Source: Pontibacter anaerobius (GTDB lineage: Bacteria; Bacteroidota; Bacteroidia; Cytophagales; Hymenobacteraceae). From it: 64,000 bases of DNA. Under the pieces are notes generated by a model that had not been told where the DNA came from, searched no databases, and was given only the letters and a program-made list of their open reading frames with translations. Location of the stretch: positions 1-64,000 of the forward strand of contig NZ_JAPFQO010000011.1 of assembly GCF_026241195.1 (NCBI RefSeq), given 5' to 3'. This document shows, piece by piece, positions 27,888-38,300 of this stretch. A program made the translations under genes and the position numbers. Within the stretch, counting starts at the first letter, position 1; every line of letters starts with the position of its first letter.

Positions 27888-29054
27888 ATGGAAAGTATCA
27901 CCGAAGATATTATATACTTGGATTATGCAGCCACAACACCCACAGACCCTAGGGTTGTGGAGGCAATGCTTCCTTTTTTCACTCAAAAGTTTGGTAACGC
28001 GGCAAGCCGTACCCATGCCTATGGATGGGAAGCGGAGGAAGCGGTAAAAGTGGCCCGTACGCAAGTAGCTGATTTGATTGGGGCAAAGCCAGAAGAAATC
28101 ATCTTTACCTCTGGCGCCACAGAGGCTATCAATTTAGCCTTGAAGGGTGTTTATGAAAATTACCAGGCTAAGGGTAACCATATCATCACAGTTGCCACTG
28201 AGCATAAAGCGGTGCTGGATACCTGTTATTATTTAGAGTCGCAGGGGGCAGATGTCACCTACTTACCCGTCGACCAAAATGGTTTGATAAGCTTGGAAGA
28301 TTTACAAAAAGCTTTTACAGAAAGGACAATTCTGGTTTCTGTAATGTATGCAAATAATGAAACCGGAGTAATTCAGCCAATTGCTGAGATAGCTGATATG
28401 GCCCGAAAACATAATGCGCTGTTCATGACAGATGCTACCCAGGCTGTTGGTAAGATACCCGTAGATGTTTTGAAGGATGAGATAGATATTTTAGCCTGTT
28501 CAGCGCATAAGCTTTACGGACCCAATGGGGTAGGGGCACTTTTTGTGAAAAGTCGATTTCCTAGAATAAAGCTGATCCCCCATATGCATGGGGGAGGTCA
28601 TGAAAGAGGTTTTCGTTCAGGAACGCTCAATACTCCTGCAATCGTAGGTTTTGGCAAAGCCTGTGAGTTAGCTAAACTTGAACTGAAGAACGAGTCCGAG
28701 AGACTTTTAGCTTTACGGATGGAGATCGAGGAGGGGCTAAAAACTATAGAAAAGTGTCGTATACATGCACAGCAAGCTAACCGACTCCCTACTATCACTA
28801 ATGTCTATTTTGAGGGTATTGATGCGGAAGCTTTGATTATTCAGCTAAGGGATAAACTAGCTGTAGCAAGTGGCTCTGCTTGTACCTCTGCTGAAGTGAC
28901 GCCATCTCATGTACTGATGGAAATGTATAGTGATGAGGATATAGCTTATAGCTCTGTTAGGCTAAGTTTTGGGCATAACACTACACACGAGAATATAAAA
29001 TCAATTGTGACCTCATTTGAAGAAGCTCTGTCAAATATTACCTATAACTTTTAA
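27888..29054 (+). CDS. dndA: cysteine desulfurase DndA (IscS/NifS-like)
   Basis: This is 388 residues from the ATG at 27888; a TTG 15 bp upstream is possible. It is a PLP-dependent enzyme that takes sulfur from L-cysteine and passes it to DndC for insertion into the DNA backbone. Key features are IYLDYAATTPTDP at the start, the Schiff-base lysine in SAHKLYGPNGVG (Lys208) and the persulfide-forming cysteine in SGSACTSAEVTPSHVL (Cys332). General housekeeping IscS/NifS look alike. The position between dptH and the dndCDE block makes DndA the better call. It is 114 bp after dptH but behind a terminator, so it probably has its own promoter. Confidence 0.85.
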   Translation: MESITEDIIYLDYAATTPTDPRVVEAMLPFFTQKFGNAASRTHAYGWEAEEAVKVARTQVADLIGAKPEEIIFTSGATEAINLALKGVYENYQAKGNHIITVATEHKAVLDTCYYLESQGADVTYLPVDQNGLISLEDLQKAFTERTILVSVMYANNETGVIQPIAEIADMARKHNALFMTDATQAVGKIPVDVLKDEIDILACSAHKLYGPNGVGALFVKSRFPRIKLIPHMHGGGHERGFRSGTLNTPAIVGFGKACELAKLELKNESERLLALRMEIEEGLKTIEKCRIHAQQANRLPTITNVYFEGIDAEALIIQLRDKLAVASGSACTSAEVTPSHVLMEMYSDEDIAYSSVRLSFGHNTTHENIKSIVTSFEEALSNITYNF

Positions 29055-29167
29055 GGCTAAATGGAGGGACCCACTAATCAAACAGATATATACCTTTTTA
29101 GAGCGGTAATTATAATATTATGATTTTCTAATATTTGTGAATTGTTTAATCAAATTCAAGTTTTAAC

Positions 29168-31015
29168 ATGATTAATAATTCACAAAGTCCTAGTGCCCAT
29201 CTGATGAGGGTTGAACCTGTACATGCATCAGTTGGTAGTTTCTTTGGGCATAAACCAATGTACAGAGTTCCGAAATACCAAAGGGGATACGCATGGGATG
29301 ATACGGAAATAGATGATTTTTTACAGGACTTAGAATTGTGTTTTAAAAAAAGGAAGGCTGGTAATCCCATCAACCATTTTTTTGGTGGTATAGTTAGTGT
29401 TATAAATAGTGTTCCTGGCGTTGTTAATCAAAGTGAGTTCGAGTTAGTAGATGGCCAACAGCGTATGGCTACTTTTGTTCTACTTATGGCCTCCGTTATT
29501 AATGTATATAAAGAACTCCTTCTAGAAGCTATAAGTATCAATGATGAAAAGAATAAAAAGATAATTAATAATAGAATAGCAGAATTATCTTTAAGATATA
29601 TAGAGTTTGAGCAAGAGACAAATAGAGATATTAATACTGTTGAGGTATTTATATTATCAAAAGCTGATCAACAATTTTTTAGAGATATTATTAGGCTTGC
29701 AAACCCAACCCAGTCCCGAGACTCTCACAGAAAAATAGAGTCTGCTTATAATAAAATAACAGATAGGATTAGGGTTTTGACAGGTACTAATGATTTGGTT
29801 TCAAAAATAGATAATCTAGAGGTTTTTAATGATATTATTGATGGAGACTTTTCTCTAATTCATATCAAGACTTTCAATAAAAAAGAAGCTTATACCTTAT
29901 TTAGAGTACTTAATGACAGAGGAAAGAGCCTGACAGATGGTGATTTATTAAGAGCTAGGATTTTAGAGCTGTTGGAGCCACATTCTAGTCAACAAGCTTC
30001 TGTTGAATCTTTATGGGATGAAATACTCTCTGACTCTCCAAGAGTAACAGAAGAATACTTAAGGTGGATTTATGCTTCATATGCTGGTGTTAGAGCTGGA
30101 GCTAATACTCTTTTTGATGATTTTCTTTCTCAATTTTATCCCCAAAATAGTAATGCAGCGATAAGTACTATTAATGCAAATGAAATATTAACAACAACAA
30201 GAAATGTTCATAAAGATATTCTGAATTGCAGAAAAATTACAAACGGTATATGGCCTTATCAACTTACTAGTCCTATTACTTTATGGGATGCTAACAGACT
30301 CACCTTATTGATAAAGGACCTAAGATTGACACTTGCCATGCCACTTTTATTAGCGGCCTGTAATTTAGATCAAAGACAATTTTCTACTATTGTTCAGATG
30401 TTTGAACGGTTTATGTTCCGATTTAAAGTTATTGGTAATCAGCATGTCACACCAGTGGTTAACATCATACATAATCAGTCGACTCAAATAAGAACAAATC
30501 TTGCAACGTATAGCACAAATACTTTAGAATCAGCTTTAAATGCTCTACAGATGGACAAAGTTCCTGATACTTTGTTTAGGAGCTTGCTTGAAAATCTAAA
30601 TTACAAGGAAGGTGGAAGTAATCAACCTATTAAGTATTTCTTAATTACAGTAGAGCATTATCTGCGATGGTATGAAGCTGGAGCTGCCGGAAATCCTGTA
30701 TGTATGGATAAGACAAGGATTTATGATTTTTCTAGCACTACTATAGAACACGTTTATCCAAGAAATGCACCTCTCACAAATCGTGATGCAATGTTAGAGC
30801 CTTTGAAAAATTCATTAGGTAATCTTACAATCATGGGGCCAAGTGATAATGTGCTAGGCTCCAACGATAATTTCATTATCAAAAAGCCAATCTTTGAAGA
30901 CTCTTCTGTAAAGATGAATCAAATAATTGGTCGGAATATTCATTGGTCTGAAACAGAGGTAGTTACTAGGGCTAATCAGTTAAAAGATGTGGCTTGTGCG
31001 GTTTTCAATATTTAA
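29168..31015 (+). CDS. DUF262–DUF1524 protein (GmrSD/SspE-like nuclease)
   Basis: The protein has 615 residues. The N-terminal DUF262 domain shows YRVPKYQRGYAWDDTEIDDF (about 37-56) and the NTPase motif ELVDGQQRMAT (about 96-106). The C-terminal DUF1524 domain (about 525-600) has an HNH-type core: STTIEHVYPRNAP, then NSLGNLTIMGPSDN. Enzymes with these two domains include the GmrSD modified-DNA nucleases and SspE, the phosphorothioate-sensing effector of Ssp systems. It lies between dndA and dndE inside a Dnd cluster, where it may be a second effector that reads the modification. It is noticeably more AT-rich than dndA or the dpt genes, suggesting separate acquisition. It ends 6 bp before a 29-bp palindrome shared with dndE. 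Confidence 0.8.
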   Translation: MINNSQSPSAHLMRVEPVHASVGSFFGHKPMYRVPKYQRGYAWDDTEIDDFLQDLELCFKKRKAGNPINHFFGGIVSVINSVPGVVNQSEFELVDGQQRMATFVLLMASVINVYKELLLEAISINDEKNKKIINNRIAELSLRYIEFEQETNRDINTVEVFILSKADQQFFRDIIRLANPTQSRDSHRKIESAYNKITDRIRVLTGTNDLVSKIDNLEVFNDIIDGDFSLIHIKTFNKKEAYTLFRVLNDRGKSLTDGDLLRARILELLEPHSSQQASVESLWDEILSDSPRVTEEYLRWIYASYAGVRAGANTLFDDFLSQFYPQNSNAAISTINANEILTTTRNVHKDILNCRKITNGIWPYQLTSPITLWDANRLTLLIKDLRLTLAMPLLLAACNLDQRQFSTIVQMFERFMFRFKVIGNQHVTPVVNIIHNQSTQIRTNLATYSTNTLESALNALQMDKVPDTLFRSLLENLNYKEGGSNQPIKYFLITVEHYLRWYEAGAAGNPVCMDKTRIYDFSSTTIEHVYPRNAPLTNRDAMLEPLKNSLGNLTIMGPSDNVLGSNDNFIIKKPIFEDSSVKMNQIIGRNIHWSETEVVTRANQLKDVACAVFNI

Positions 31016-31021
31016 TTAAAA

Positions 31022-31086
31022 TTTAAAAATCTATATAGAAACAGCCTGAACGTCTAATTCAGGCTGTTTCTATATAGATTTTTAAA
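31022..31086. terminator. bidirectional terminator, perfect 29-bp inverted repeat
   Basis: Arms 31022-31050 and 31058-31086 are perfectly complementary, with a 7-nt loop (CGTCTAA). The outer parts are A/T runs, so U-tracts appear on both strands. It lies exactly between the convergent DUF262 gene and dndE and should stop both transcripts. Confidence 0.85.
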
Positions 31087-31097
31087 CTGTGGCTATA

Positions 31098-31490
31098 TTA
31101 AAGTAAGCTTAACTGCTCTTCCACACCATTTTCAATTGCTTTCATCAGAAAGTCAATTCCGTCACTATTACTATAATGGATGATTTCCTGAAGACCATGG
31201 TCAAGGTGTAACTTTATGTACTTGGGTACATCCTTATCTGTTTTATGAAGCTGGTAGTGCTGACAAACCATTGCCATATAGACTTCAAGGTGGTTACCAA
31301 AAAGAATCTTAGCAGGATATGTTTTCCCTTTGGCGTCTTGTAAATCCTTTAATTCAAGCTTTACATCTTGTGCTAGAGAGTAAGATATTGCAAGTCGGGC
31401 GATGATATTTTCTGCTCCTAAAGCAAACTTATTCGTTAATTCAGTTACTACCGCTCTATTTGCCTCCGAGGTTGTTATGGAGTTAAACAT
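31098..31490 (-). CDS. dndE: DNA sulfur modification protein DndE
   Basis: The protein has 130 residues. The N-terminal half (SEANRAVVTELTNKFALGAENIIARLAISYSLAQ) and the LHLDHGLQEI motif near residue 108 fit DndE. DndE is a small tetrameric protein proposed to bind nicked or phosphorothioate-ready DNA within the DndCDE complex. Its start overlaps the dndD stop by 8 nt, so translation is coupled, as expected for subunits of one complex. It is the last gene of dndCDE and ends 12 bp before the shared palindrome. The length is slightly above that of short DndE forms. Confidence 0.85.
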   Translation of the reverse strand: MFNSITTSEANRAVVTELTNKFALGAENIIARLAISYSLAQDVKLELKDLQDAKGKTYPAKILFGNHLEVYMAMVCQHYQLHKTDKDVPKYIKLHLDHGLQEIIHYSNSDGIDFLMKAIENGVEEQLSLL

Positions 31491-33573
31491 GAACTTCCTC
31501 CTTCCTGTCTAGCTCTGCAGCTGTTGTGAACAATTCATTATTGCTTACTTGCATGAACGTTGAGGCGTCTTCATCTAAATTTTTTATCAGGTAACAGCCT
31601 TTCACATTAGTCCTAAACAGCTCAAACTCCTCCTGTGTCATCTCCTTGTTTAAAAGAGGCAACACAACAACTTGTTTTGATACCTTAGGATAAAAATCAG
31701 TAATGATGTTCTTCGCATGTGCTGCATCAAGCTTTTGCATTGGGCTATCGATGAAGATCGGGAATTCAATGTGCGATTCCTCCACCAGTGCCTGCAGTAT
31801 GGCTGTCGCATACAATTGCTTTTCACCCATAGAAAGGTCTTCCTTATGTATGAGTTCGTTTCTTTCATTGTACAGGTTGATATCAATTAAATCACCTTCT
31901 ACATCTACAGAAACCCGTTGCACAAAATCTTTCTTGTGCATTAAGTTGTTAAGGCCCTTGCGTATCCTTGCCTCTAGGGTGGCTTTCTTCTCCTTCTGTA
32001 TTCTAAGAATAAAATCTTCCAGCTTGTTAATTAGCCTTTCCGCAGTTATATCTTTATCCTTTAGGTCTTCTTTGACAGATAATCTTTTTCTTAACTCCTG
32101 AAGTACCTTTCTCCTGTTATTTAATTCATTAGAGAAAGAACCTATCTCACGTTGTAAGCTTAAAATTTTCTCTTTGATTACAGCGATTTCCTTGTCTACC
32201 GTAGCCTTCTCTTGCCGGTGCTTTTGTATTAAAATGTCACCTTCTTTAGACTCAGCTCTTATAAGTTGCTTGTTAATCTCATTTAGTTCGTAGCGGGTCC
32301 GTTTAATATCACGGCTAAGGAGTTTGAACTGTTCTTTATAAGTAGTTCTAAGATTATCAGCAATGGCGCGAAAGCCTCTGAAAAGGGTGTCATCAAAATC
32401 GTGTAGAATTTGCACCTTTGGACTTGATGAAGAATTCGGTTGATCATCTGTTAGATGCTCATCGAGCAGGCGGTTCACCTGGCTTTCAATTTCTGCTTTG
32501 GTTAAATGACCAGGCAATGCTGCAAGCGTAGCTTTGATGTTACGCACAGCCTCTTTTAACTCAGTTAGGGAGAGACCTTTTTGGTTGTTATACTGTTGTT
32601 CCTGGTTTAGCTGCTTTTCTGTTTCAAAGAACAATCTCCCAGCTATAGCAAAAGGAGCAAAGTCCAGCATGCTGGTGAAGCGCTCCTTATAATCTTTGGC
32701 TAACTCAGCGAGCCTGCTTTTCTCCTTTTTCAGGGAGCCTAATTTTTCTAAAGAAATATTGCTCCCTTCACGTATTAATTTCTCCTGTAGCTCTGCAGAC
32801 CGCTTCGTTTTTTCTTCAAGATCTTCGTTATATTCAAGGGTGAGTTGTTCTCTTTGGATTATTTCATGCTCCAGCTTTGCTACCCAAAGCTCATCTGCCT
32901 TTAGCTTTTCCAGCTCTTCGGGACTAGCAGACTCCCTGCGATATTTAAGTCTTAAGTCAGCAAGGTTATTTTTTAAGTCTACATACTTTTTTATACCTAA
33001 AACCTCTGAATAAGCTTTACCGAGCTGCCTTTTCTGCTCCAGCGTTTGTACTTCCGCAATGGTGGTGATTTTTTCAGCATCAAAGAAAAAGAACTTAGCT
33101 ATTTCTTTAGGCAATAGGAAGTCCTGGATGAAAATGTCGTTTCCTACATCCTCAACTAACTCATTGCGAAAGCCGTCAATTTTTATTTCAAGCTGGTCTT
33201 GCTTGGCGCCTAGTGAATAGGAGCGTTTTATTTCAACTTCCTGTGCTGTTATGCCAGGAATCTGCAGCCTGGAAACAGTAAGTGTTACAGCGTATTCGGT
33301 AATATTCTTGTTTCTTGCAGCTCTATTCAAACAGGCATCGAGGTAACCGGAATATCCTCCTGCTTCCTGTATTTTCTTCTTGAAGATATCATCTACATCC
33401 TGCATGTGCCGCCCATATAGACACCAAACAAGAGAAGTCAGAAACGTGGTCTTGCCATATCCATTGTAGCCGGCTAGTATATAGATGTTGCGCTGTGCGT
33501 CTTCTTCGAAGGAAATCTTGTTCTCTCCCTTGTAGATTCTAAAGTTGCTAAGAACTATATCTTTTATGAACAT
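31483..33573 (-). CDS. dndD: DNA sulfur modification ATPase DndD (SMC-like)
   Basis: This 696-residue Rad50/SMC-type ATPase has an N-terminal Walker A GYNGYGKT (35-42) and two long heptad-rich segments, about residues 190-300 and 410-530. The C-terminal ABC signature-like stretch DLSMGEKQLYATAILQAL comes before FPIFIDSPMQKLDAAHA, the Walker B with its D-loop. In Dnd systems DndD powers DNA opening or nicking for sulfur insertion. It follows dndC with 1 bp between stop and start, and overlaps dndE. The order dndC-D-E is canonical. Confidence 0.9.
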   Translation of the reverse strand: MFIKDIVLSNFRIYKGENKISFEEDAQRNIYILAGYNGYGKTTFLTSLVWCLYGRHMQDVDDIFKKKIQEAGGYSGYLDACLNRAARNKNITEYAVTLTVSRLQIPGITAQEVEIKRSYSLGAKQDQLEIKIDGFRNELVEDVGNDIFIQDFLLPKEIAKFFFFDAEKITTIAEVQTLEQKRQLGKAYSEVLGIKKYVDLKNNLADLRLKYRRESASPEELEKLKADELWVAKLEHEIIQREQLTLEYNEDLEEKTKRSAELQEKLIREGSNISLEKLGSLKKEKSRLAELAKDYKERFTSMLDFAPFAIAGRLFFETEKQLNQEQQYNNQKGLSLTELKEAVRNIKATLAALPGHLTKAEIESQVNRLLDEHLTDDQPNSSSSPKVQILHDFDDTLFRGFRAIADNLRTTYKEQFKLLSRDIKRTRYELNEINKQLIRAESKEGDILIQKHRQEKATVDKEIAVIKEKILSLQREIGSFSNELNNRRKVLQELRKRLSVKEDLKDKDITAERLINKLEDFILRIQKEKKATLEARIRKGLNNLMHKKDFVQRVSVDVEGDLIDINLYNERNELIHKEDLSMGEKQLYATAILQALVEESHIEFPIFIDSPMQKLDAAHAKNIITDFYPKVSKQVVVLPLLNKEMTQEEFELFRTNVKGCYLIKNLDEDASTFMQVSNNELFTTAAELDRKEEVHV

Positions 33574-33574
33574 A

Positions 33575-34918
33575 TTAATAGTCTTCTAGCTTCGTAAATG
33601 TTGGCCTTACGTGTTCCTGAAGTATGTTTTCCAGATCGTTTTGCAAACCGTGCTTTCTCAATAGAAGCACCTTATTCTTTTGGGCATTCAGTAGCTGGTT
33701 GATTAGGTTAAAGTCTTCAGGCTTATCTTGGCATACGTCCTTTAACAGTTTTTTCTCTTGCGAAACACTCGTGCCTTTTTGTTCAAAATCAATAACTTTC
33801 CCATAAACCTCGTTGTATAGATCCGAAACACTGTACTCATAGATATGGTCTCGATTCCATACGACTTGAATGGCTGCTAATTCCTGCAGCGTTATTAGTT
33901 GATTTTGAGGGTCTTCTTCCTGGGCAATTTTCTGAGCCTCTAAAATCATTTTCAATATATGATACCTCCATTTCGGCCAGTAGGGACCAAGGCCTTCGGC
34001 TTTGTTTCGCCTAATGGGCATACGGTACTTATCTGGGTCATAATCGGGAGCATCCCTGTCAATTGTCCCATAGAGAAAGTCACGGATTTCAACCAGAGGC
34101 TGCATCCAATCTTCACCATTATCGATCAAGGCCTCCATAGATCTGTCTCTTTTTACAACCGTACAAACCCAGCAACCAAAGCGGCTATTGCCACATGAGG
34201 GGGTTTTAACGTCCATTATCAGCGGACAGTCTCCACCGCTTCCATTTCTGTACAATGTAATGAGATCTCGATTCTTTCTGCCAGTCCATGGGCTGTTTGT
34301 ACTCTGTAAATAGGTCCATACTTCATCTGTTGTCATGTCCTTGATAGGAGCATAGGCCATTGCGTTAGGCAATGGGTGCTTTCGCAGTCTTTGGCCTTTT
34401 ATTTCGTGACGTTTGATGGAAGCAGCTCGATTGGAACTCTCATCTGATCTGGTTCCGAGTAGAATGATAACTTCTCCATGCTCAGAAATTTTTTCCTTGA
34501 TATAATGTGTAGTAGGGGATATCTTGAGACGCTCCGTACACCACCTGAACATATTGTTTGGTGCCGGGTAGCCTCTACCCACAAGATTTACCCAAAAGCT
34601 ATCGTCGAGCCGAGGGGTTGTGTGATCTACTATAATTGGCAGCCCTTGCTCAACGGCCTTTTCTCTTAATACTTCTAACTGCTTGTTTACAAAGGTTAAA
34701 ACTTGGGGGTTTTCAACTAATGTATTATTACAAATAATATATACTGTCCTTGTTTTTCTCTCTACTTCTGTAAGTTCCAGCATTGCTTCCCATACAAGCA
34801 TAAGTAGTGTTGTAGAATCTTTCCCCCCACTAAATGCTACAATCCACGGTCTGCCTTCATCTTCCTCAAGGTATTGCTCCTTAATTTCAGCTACGAGTTC
34901 TCTTTTATTAAATGCCAT
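33575..34918 (-). CDS. dndC: DNA sulfur modification protein DndC (PAPS reductase-like)
   Basis: This 447-residue protein is of the adenine nucleotide alpha-hydrolase/PAPS reductase fold. The PP-loop motif SGGKDS is at residues 30-35. Cysteines suited to a [4Fe-4S] cluster are visible in RWCTERLKI and in DCPLI…PSCGNSRFGCWVC. DndC receives sulfur from DndA and, with DndD and DndE, exchanges a non-bridging backbone oxygen for sulfur. It is the first gene of the dndCDE operon. Upstream lies a 389-bp intergenic region with no dndB, which in many clusters would precede dndC. Confidence 0.9.
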   Translation of the reverse strand: MAFNKRELVAEIKEQYLEEDEGRPWIVAFSGGKDSTTLLMLVWEAMLELTEVERKTRTVYIICNNTLVENPQVLTFVNKQLEVLREKAVEQGLPIIVDHTTPRLDDSFWVNLVGRGYPAPNNMFRWCTERLKISPTTHYIKEKISEHGEVIILLGTRSDESSNRAASIKRHEIKGQRLRKHPLPNAMAYAPIKDMTTDEVWTYLQSTNSPWTGRKNRDLITLYRNGSGGDCPLIMDVKTPSCGNSRFGCWVCTVVKRDRSMEALIDNGEDWMQPLVEIRDFLYGTIDRDAPDYDPDKYRMPIRRNKAEGLGPYWPKWRYHILKMILEAQKIAQEEDPQNQLITLQELAAIQVVWNRDHIYEYSVSDLYNEVYGKVIDFEQKGTSVSQEKKLLKDVCQDKPEDFNLINQLLNAQKNKVLLLRKHGLQNDLENILQEHVRPTFTKLEDY

Positions 34919-35307
34919 ATTCTCTAAATCTACATACGAAAGTAATAAATTTGAATCAGCTTTCCTTTGACAATATTGATAAACAATAATAAAGAAATAT
35001 TACTTAGCCTACCTGTTACTAGAGGCATGGAAAAAGCCAAATAAGGGATAAGGTGAGTTTAGTGCTTTGAGTGGTTCTAGCTAGTCAATAGTACATCTAT
35101 TTAGGAAAAACCAGAAATAATTAAAGGTGCGGCAGGGCTAGTGTAGAGCTTTGCCGCACCTTTTTTAATTATATTAAATAGTTATTGCATGTATAGATTT
35201 TAGGTTATAGTAAAATTCTCTTCTTACAGAGAGAAAATTGGATGACTAAACTTGCAAATGCCTGAGATAATATAGAACTTACTTAATATTATCTTACCCT
35301 TGTAAAA
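34919..35307. other. divergent intergenic region, dndC / S1-ATPase gene
   Basis: The region holds the promoters for the two outward-reading operons. Besides an intrinsic terminator (separate entry) I find no coding sequence. AT-rich sequence at 34950-35005 and at 35161-35300 is suitable for promoters, but I cannot place -33/-7 elements with confidence. Confidence 0.5.
35123..35166. terminator. orphan intrinsic terminator
   Basis: AAAGGTGCGGCA (35123-35134) pairs perfectly with 35152-35163 across a 17-nt loop, with T-runs on the plus strand and A/T on the other side. It lies between two divergently transcribed genes, where no present transcript should need it unless one starts within the gap. 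Confidence 0.7.
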
Positions 35308-38300
35308 ATGATTCAATTTAAAGAAAACCTGCCTATAGGCTCTGTAATCGAAGCCAGAGTGACAAAAAAGCTAGAAGACATAAAGTTATTAATCCTCACT
35401 TTTCAAGGTGCTATCAATGGGCGTCTTCATATAAGCCAAATTTCCAATAACAGAGAAAAGTCTACTCAGCTATTCAATATGATCAAGCCAGGTGATTACC
35501 TGGATGTATGCATTATTGATTATGATGAAGAGAAGAAGTGTGTTCACTACAGCTTAAAGGTTTTCGAGAACCAAAGAAAGAACATTGACAACTATAAAGA
35601 GGCAAAGGCGGAGATACATCAAATTTATCAGAGAGAAATTAGCCTTGATAAAGCAGTTATAGCCCGAACACGTGGTACATTAGATTATTTACGCGGAGAC
35701 TTAAATCAAAGTGCAGAAACTGCAGCATTTGAGTTGATCCAAAATGCAGATGATTATCCAAATCCTGAATTTAATAACCAAGTACATCTGATCTTTGAAG
35801 TTAAGGATGACTTCTTACTCGTAAAGCACAATGGACTACCATTCACTAAGAGTAATGTACACGCTATTACTAACCTTCTGACGGGTGATGCTGATAAGCG
35901 GGAAAGTATGGAGAAAACCGGCTACAAAGGAATTGGCTTTAAGTCTGTTTTCAAGTATTCTAATTGGGTTTACGTACGCTCAGGGAATTACTCTTTTTCA
36001 TTTGACAAAAACAAAATTGGTGAAAAGCTACAATGGGAAATAATACCAAATTGGGTAGATGACCAGCAAGCATTCGAGTTAGTAAAAGATGTTGAGTTTT
36101 TTAATAAACCTGTCGGTTTCGCTATAAGAGCCAATAACAAAGAAGCAGTAGAAAAAATAAAGGGGTTTTTAGTAAACGTCTTTAATGATAGCAAAACAAT
36201 GCTATTCTTAAAGCACATCAATCAACTTAAGTATAGGGAGGGAGATAATTTACAGATTGTTAAAAGAAAGCAGATTAGTGAAAGCCCTAAAATCATAGTA
36301 TTAGATAATAGCACTTCACATACGAGCTGGATGATGTTCGAGAAGGAATATACAATCTCGGATGAAAAGGTTATAAATGATTTAGCTGATCCTAACAACT
36401 CTAGCATACCACCTAAATTTAGGCACTTCCGACAGCCTAAAATAAAATTTGCCTTACCAATAGATAACAAAGGTAATATCGCTTCGCATGGGAGTAGTTA
36501 TGATATTTTTGCCTACTTACCTTGCCGAGATGAAAACTTTGGCTTCCCGTTTCTTCTTAATTCTGATTTTATACCAGATTTATCCCGAAACAGGATCAAT
36601 AAAAACTTAGAGCTAAACAAAGATATTCTTAAGAGGGCTGGTAGCTACTGGGCAGAAATAGTTGCTGACTTAGCTAAAGATGTGACTAAATTAAGCAAAT
36701 TACACCTGCTCTTTCCAAAGCTTGATACTGAAAATGAATTGCAGGCGATTTTTGTAGAGGAATTTATTTCTAATATTCAAACACTACCACTAATACCAGA
36801 TAAAAATCTAGTGTTGCGAAAACTGGATGAGCTGGTATTTGAAATCATCGGTATTAGTGGAATAGTAGACGAAGTAACACTAGCCAGCTTGATCCCTGAT
36901 GACAAGTTTCTGGTGCACACAAGTATAAATACTCATAGACTCCTGCCCAAATTAAAACAATACGAGATTGAAACTGAAATTGTAGATGAAGAAAGACTGA
37001 AGGAGGCATTAGGATCAAATACACTAGATACATTCCTTAAGATACCAATCAATAATTATAAATTCTTAAAATTTATAGTTGATAAGGGGCTGCTTGAGAA
37101 GTACAAGGAGCACAAAATCGTTTTGAATAATGAGGGTAATCTAGTAAAAGTAACTCAGGTATACTATACTCTAGGAGAGTCTAAATGGTACTTAGAATTT
37201 CTGAACCTACAGTACTTATCAGAAGCAGTTAAGGCTATTATCGATAACTCTATTGCTATTGATAAACAAAAGCTTGAAAATGTATTTGAACAGTTCAATC
37301 CGTCAGATTTTATAAAAAATCATAAAGAATGGATCGATGAAAATGCGAAAATCAAACTTAAAGATCCAACCAATAACAAATCTTGGTTCAGGTTCATTTT
37401 CTCTTATAGGGGGCAATTAACGGATAATATAAAAGCTGAGCTTCGGGCATATCCAGTTCTTGATCACCAAGAAAGGATGATTAATAGCTTAGCTGAAGAT
37501 ATATACTTTTATGATGAGCAGCTTGAATACATTCTTAATACAGTTCTGCCAGGTAATGCTGCTAGAATCATATCTAACTCATACTGTCTATCTACATCAG
37601 AAAATGAGGACTGGGAAGCTTTTTGGAGGAACAGCTTTGGTATTAAGAAATACACTTTTGTAGATTTTCTTAAGGCGAGTGTGCTGGATGATATTGCAGC
37701 TCTCAATAAGCAAATCATTAGTAATCAAAATACCGCCTTGCATTTCTGGTGGGCTATCTATGCCAAGAGTTCTGAACTACTGGAGCAGAAAGAAATCCTT
37801 AATGCATTGGGAGGCATTTATGTAAAAACCAAAGAAGGTAAATTAACTCGCGTCAATGAGCTTTACCTGACAGAGGAGTATGATTCATCAAGTAATCTCG
37901 AAGAGGTTGTAGACCTGCTTAAAATTGGTGGTATAGAATTCATATCTTCCGAATACCTATCAGAGAAAACAACAGCAAGTAAGTGGAAGAGTCTGCTTTC
38001 TCAGATAGGTGCTAAATCTGAGTTGAAAGAACTAATCATCACAGATGTACTGCCAAGGATTAATTCTTTTTCAGATGAAGATCTTAACATTATCATTCCA
38101 TTCTTATTTAACAACATTGATGTAATTGAGGAGCAAAGGAAATGGAATGAACTCCTAAAATTAAGACTAAAAACAATAAGCGGTGATTACCGAAGTGCTA
38201 ATGAGGTAATAATTTCATCTCACTACACTGGCAATCATAATTGGGATTCGCTCTTGCCTTCCATCTTTATCCCCAATTTAATTTCTTCTGAGTACTCTGA

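Noticed and set aside
27888..29054. Housekeeping IscS/NifS instead of DndA
   Set aside because: Motifs cannot separate them, but the position within the dpt/dnd cluster and the lack of iscU-type neighbours favour DndA.
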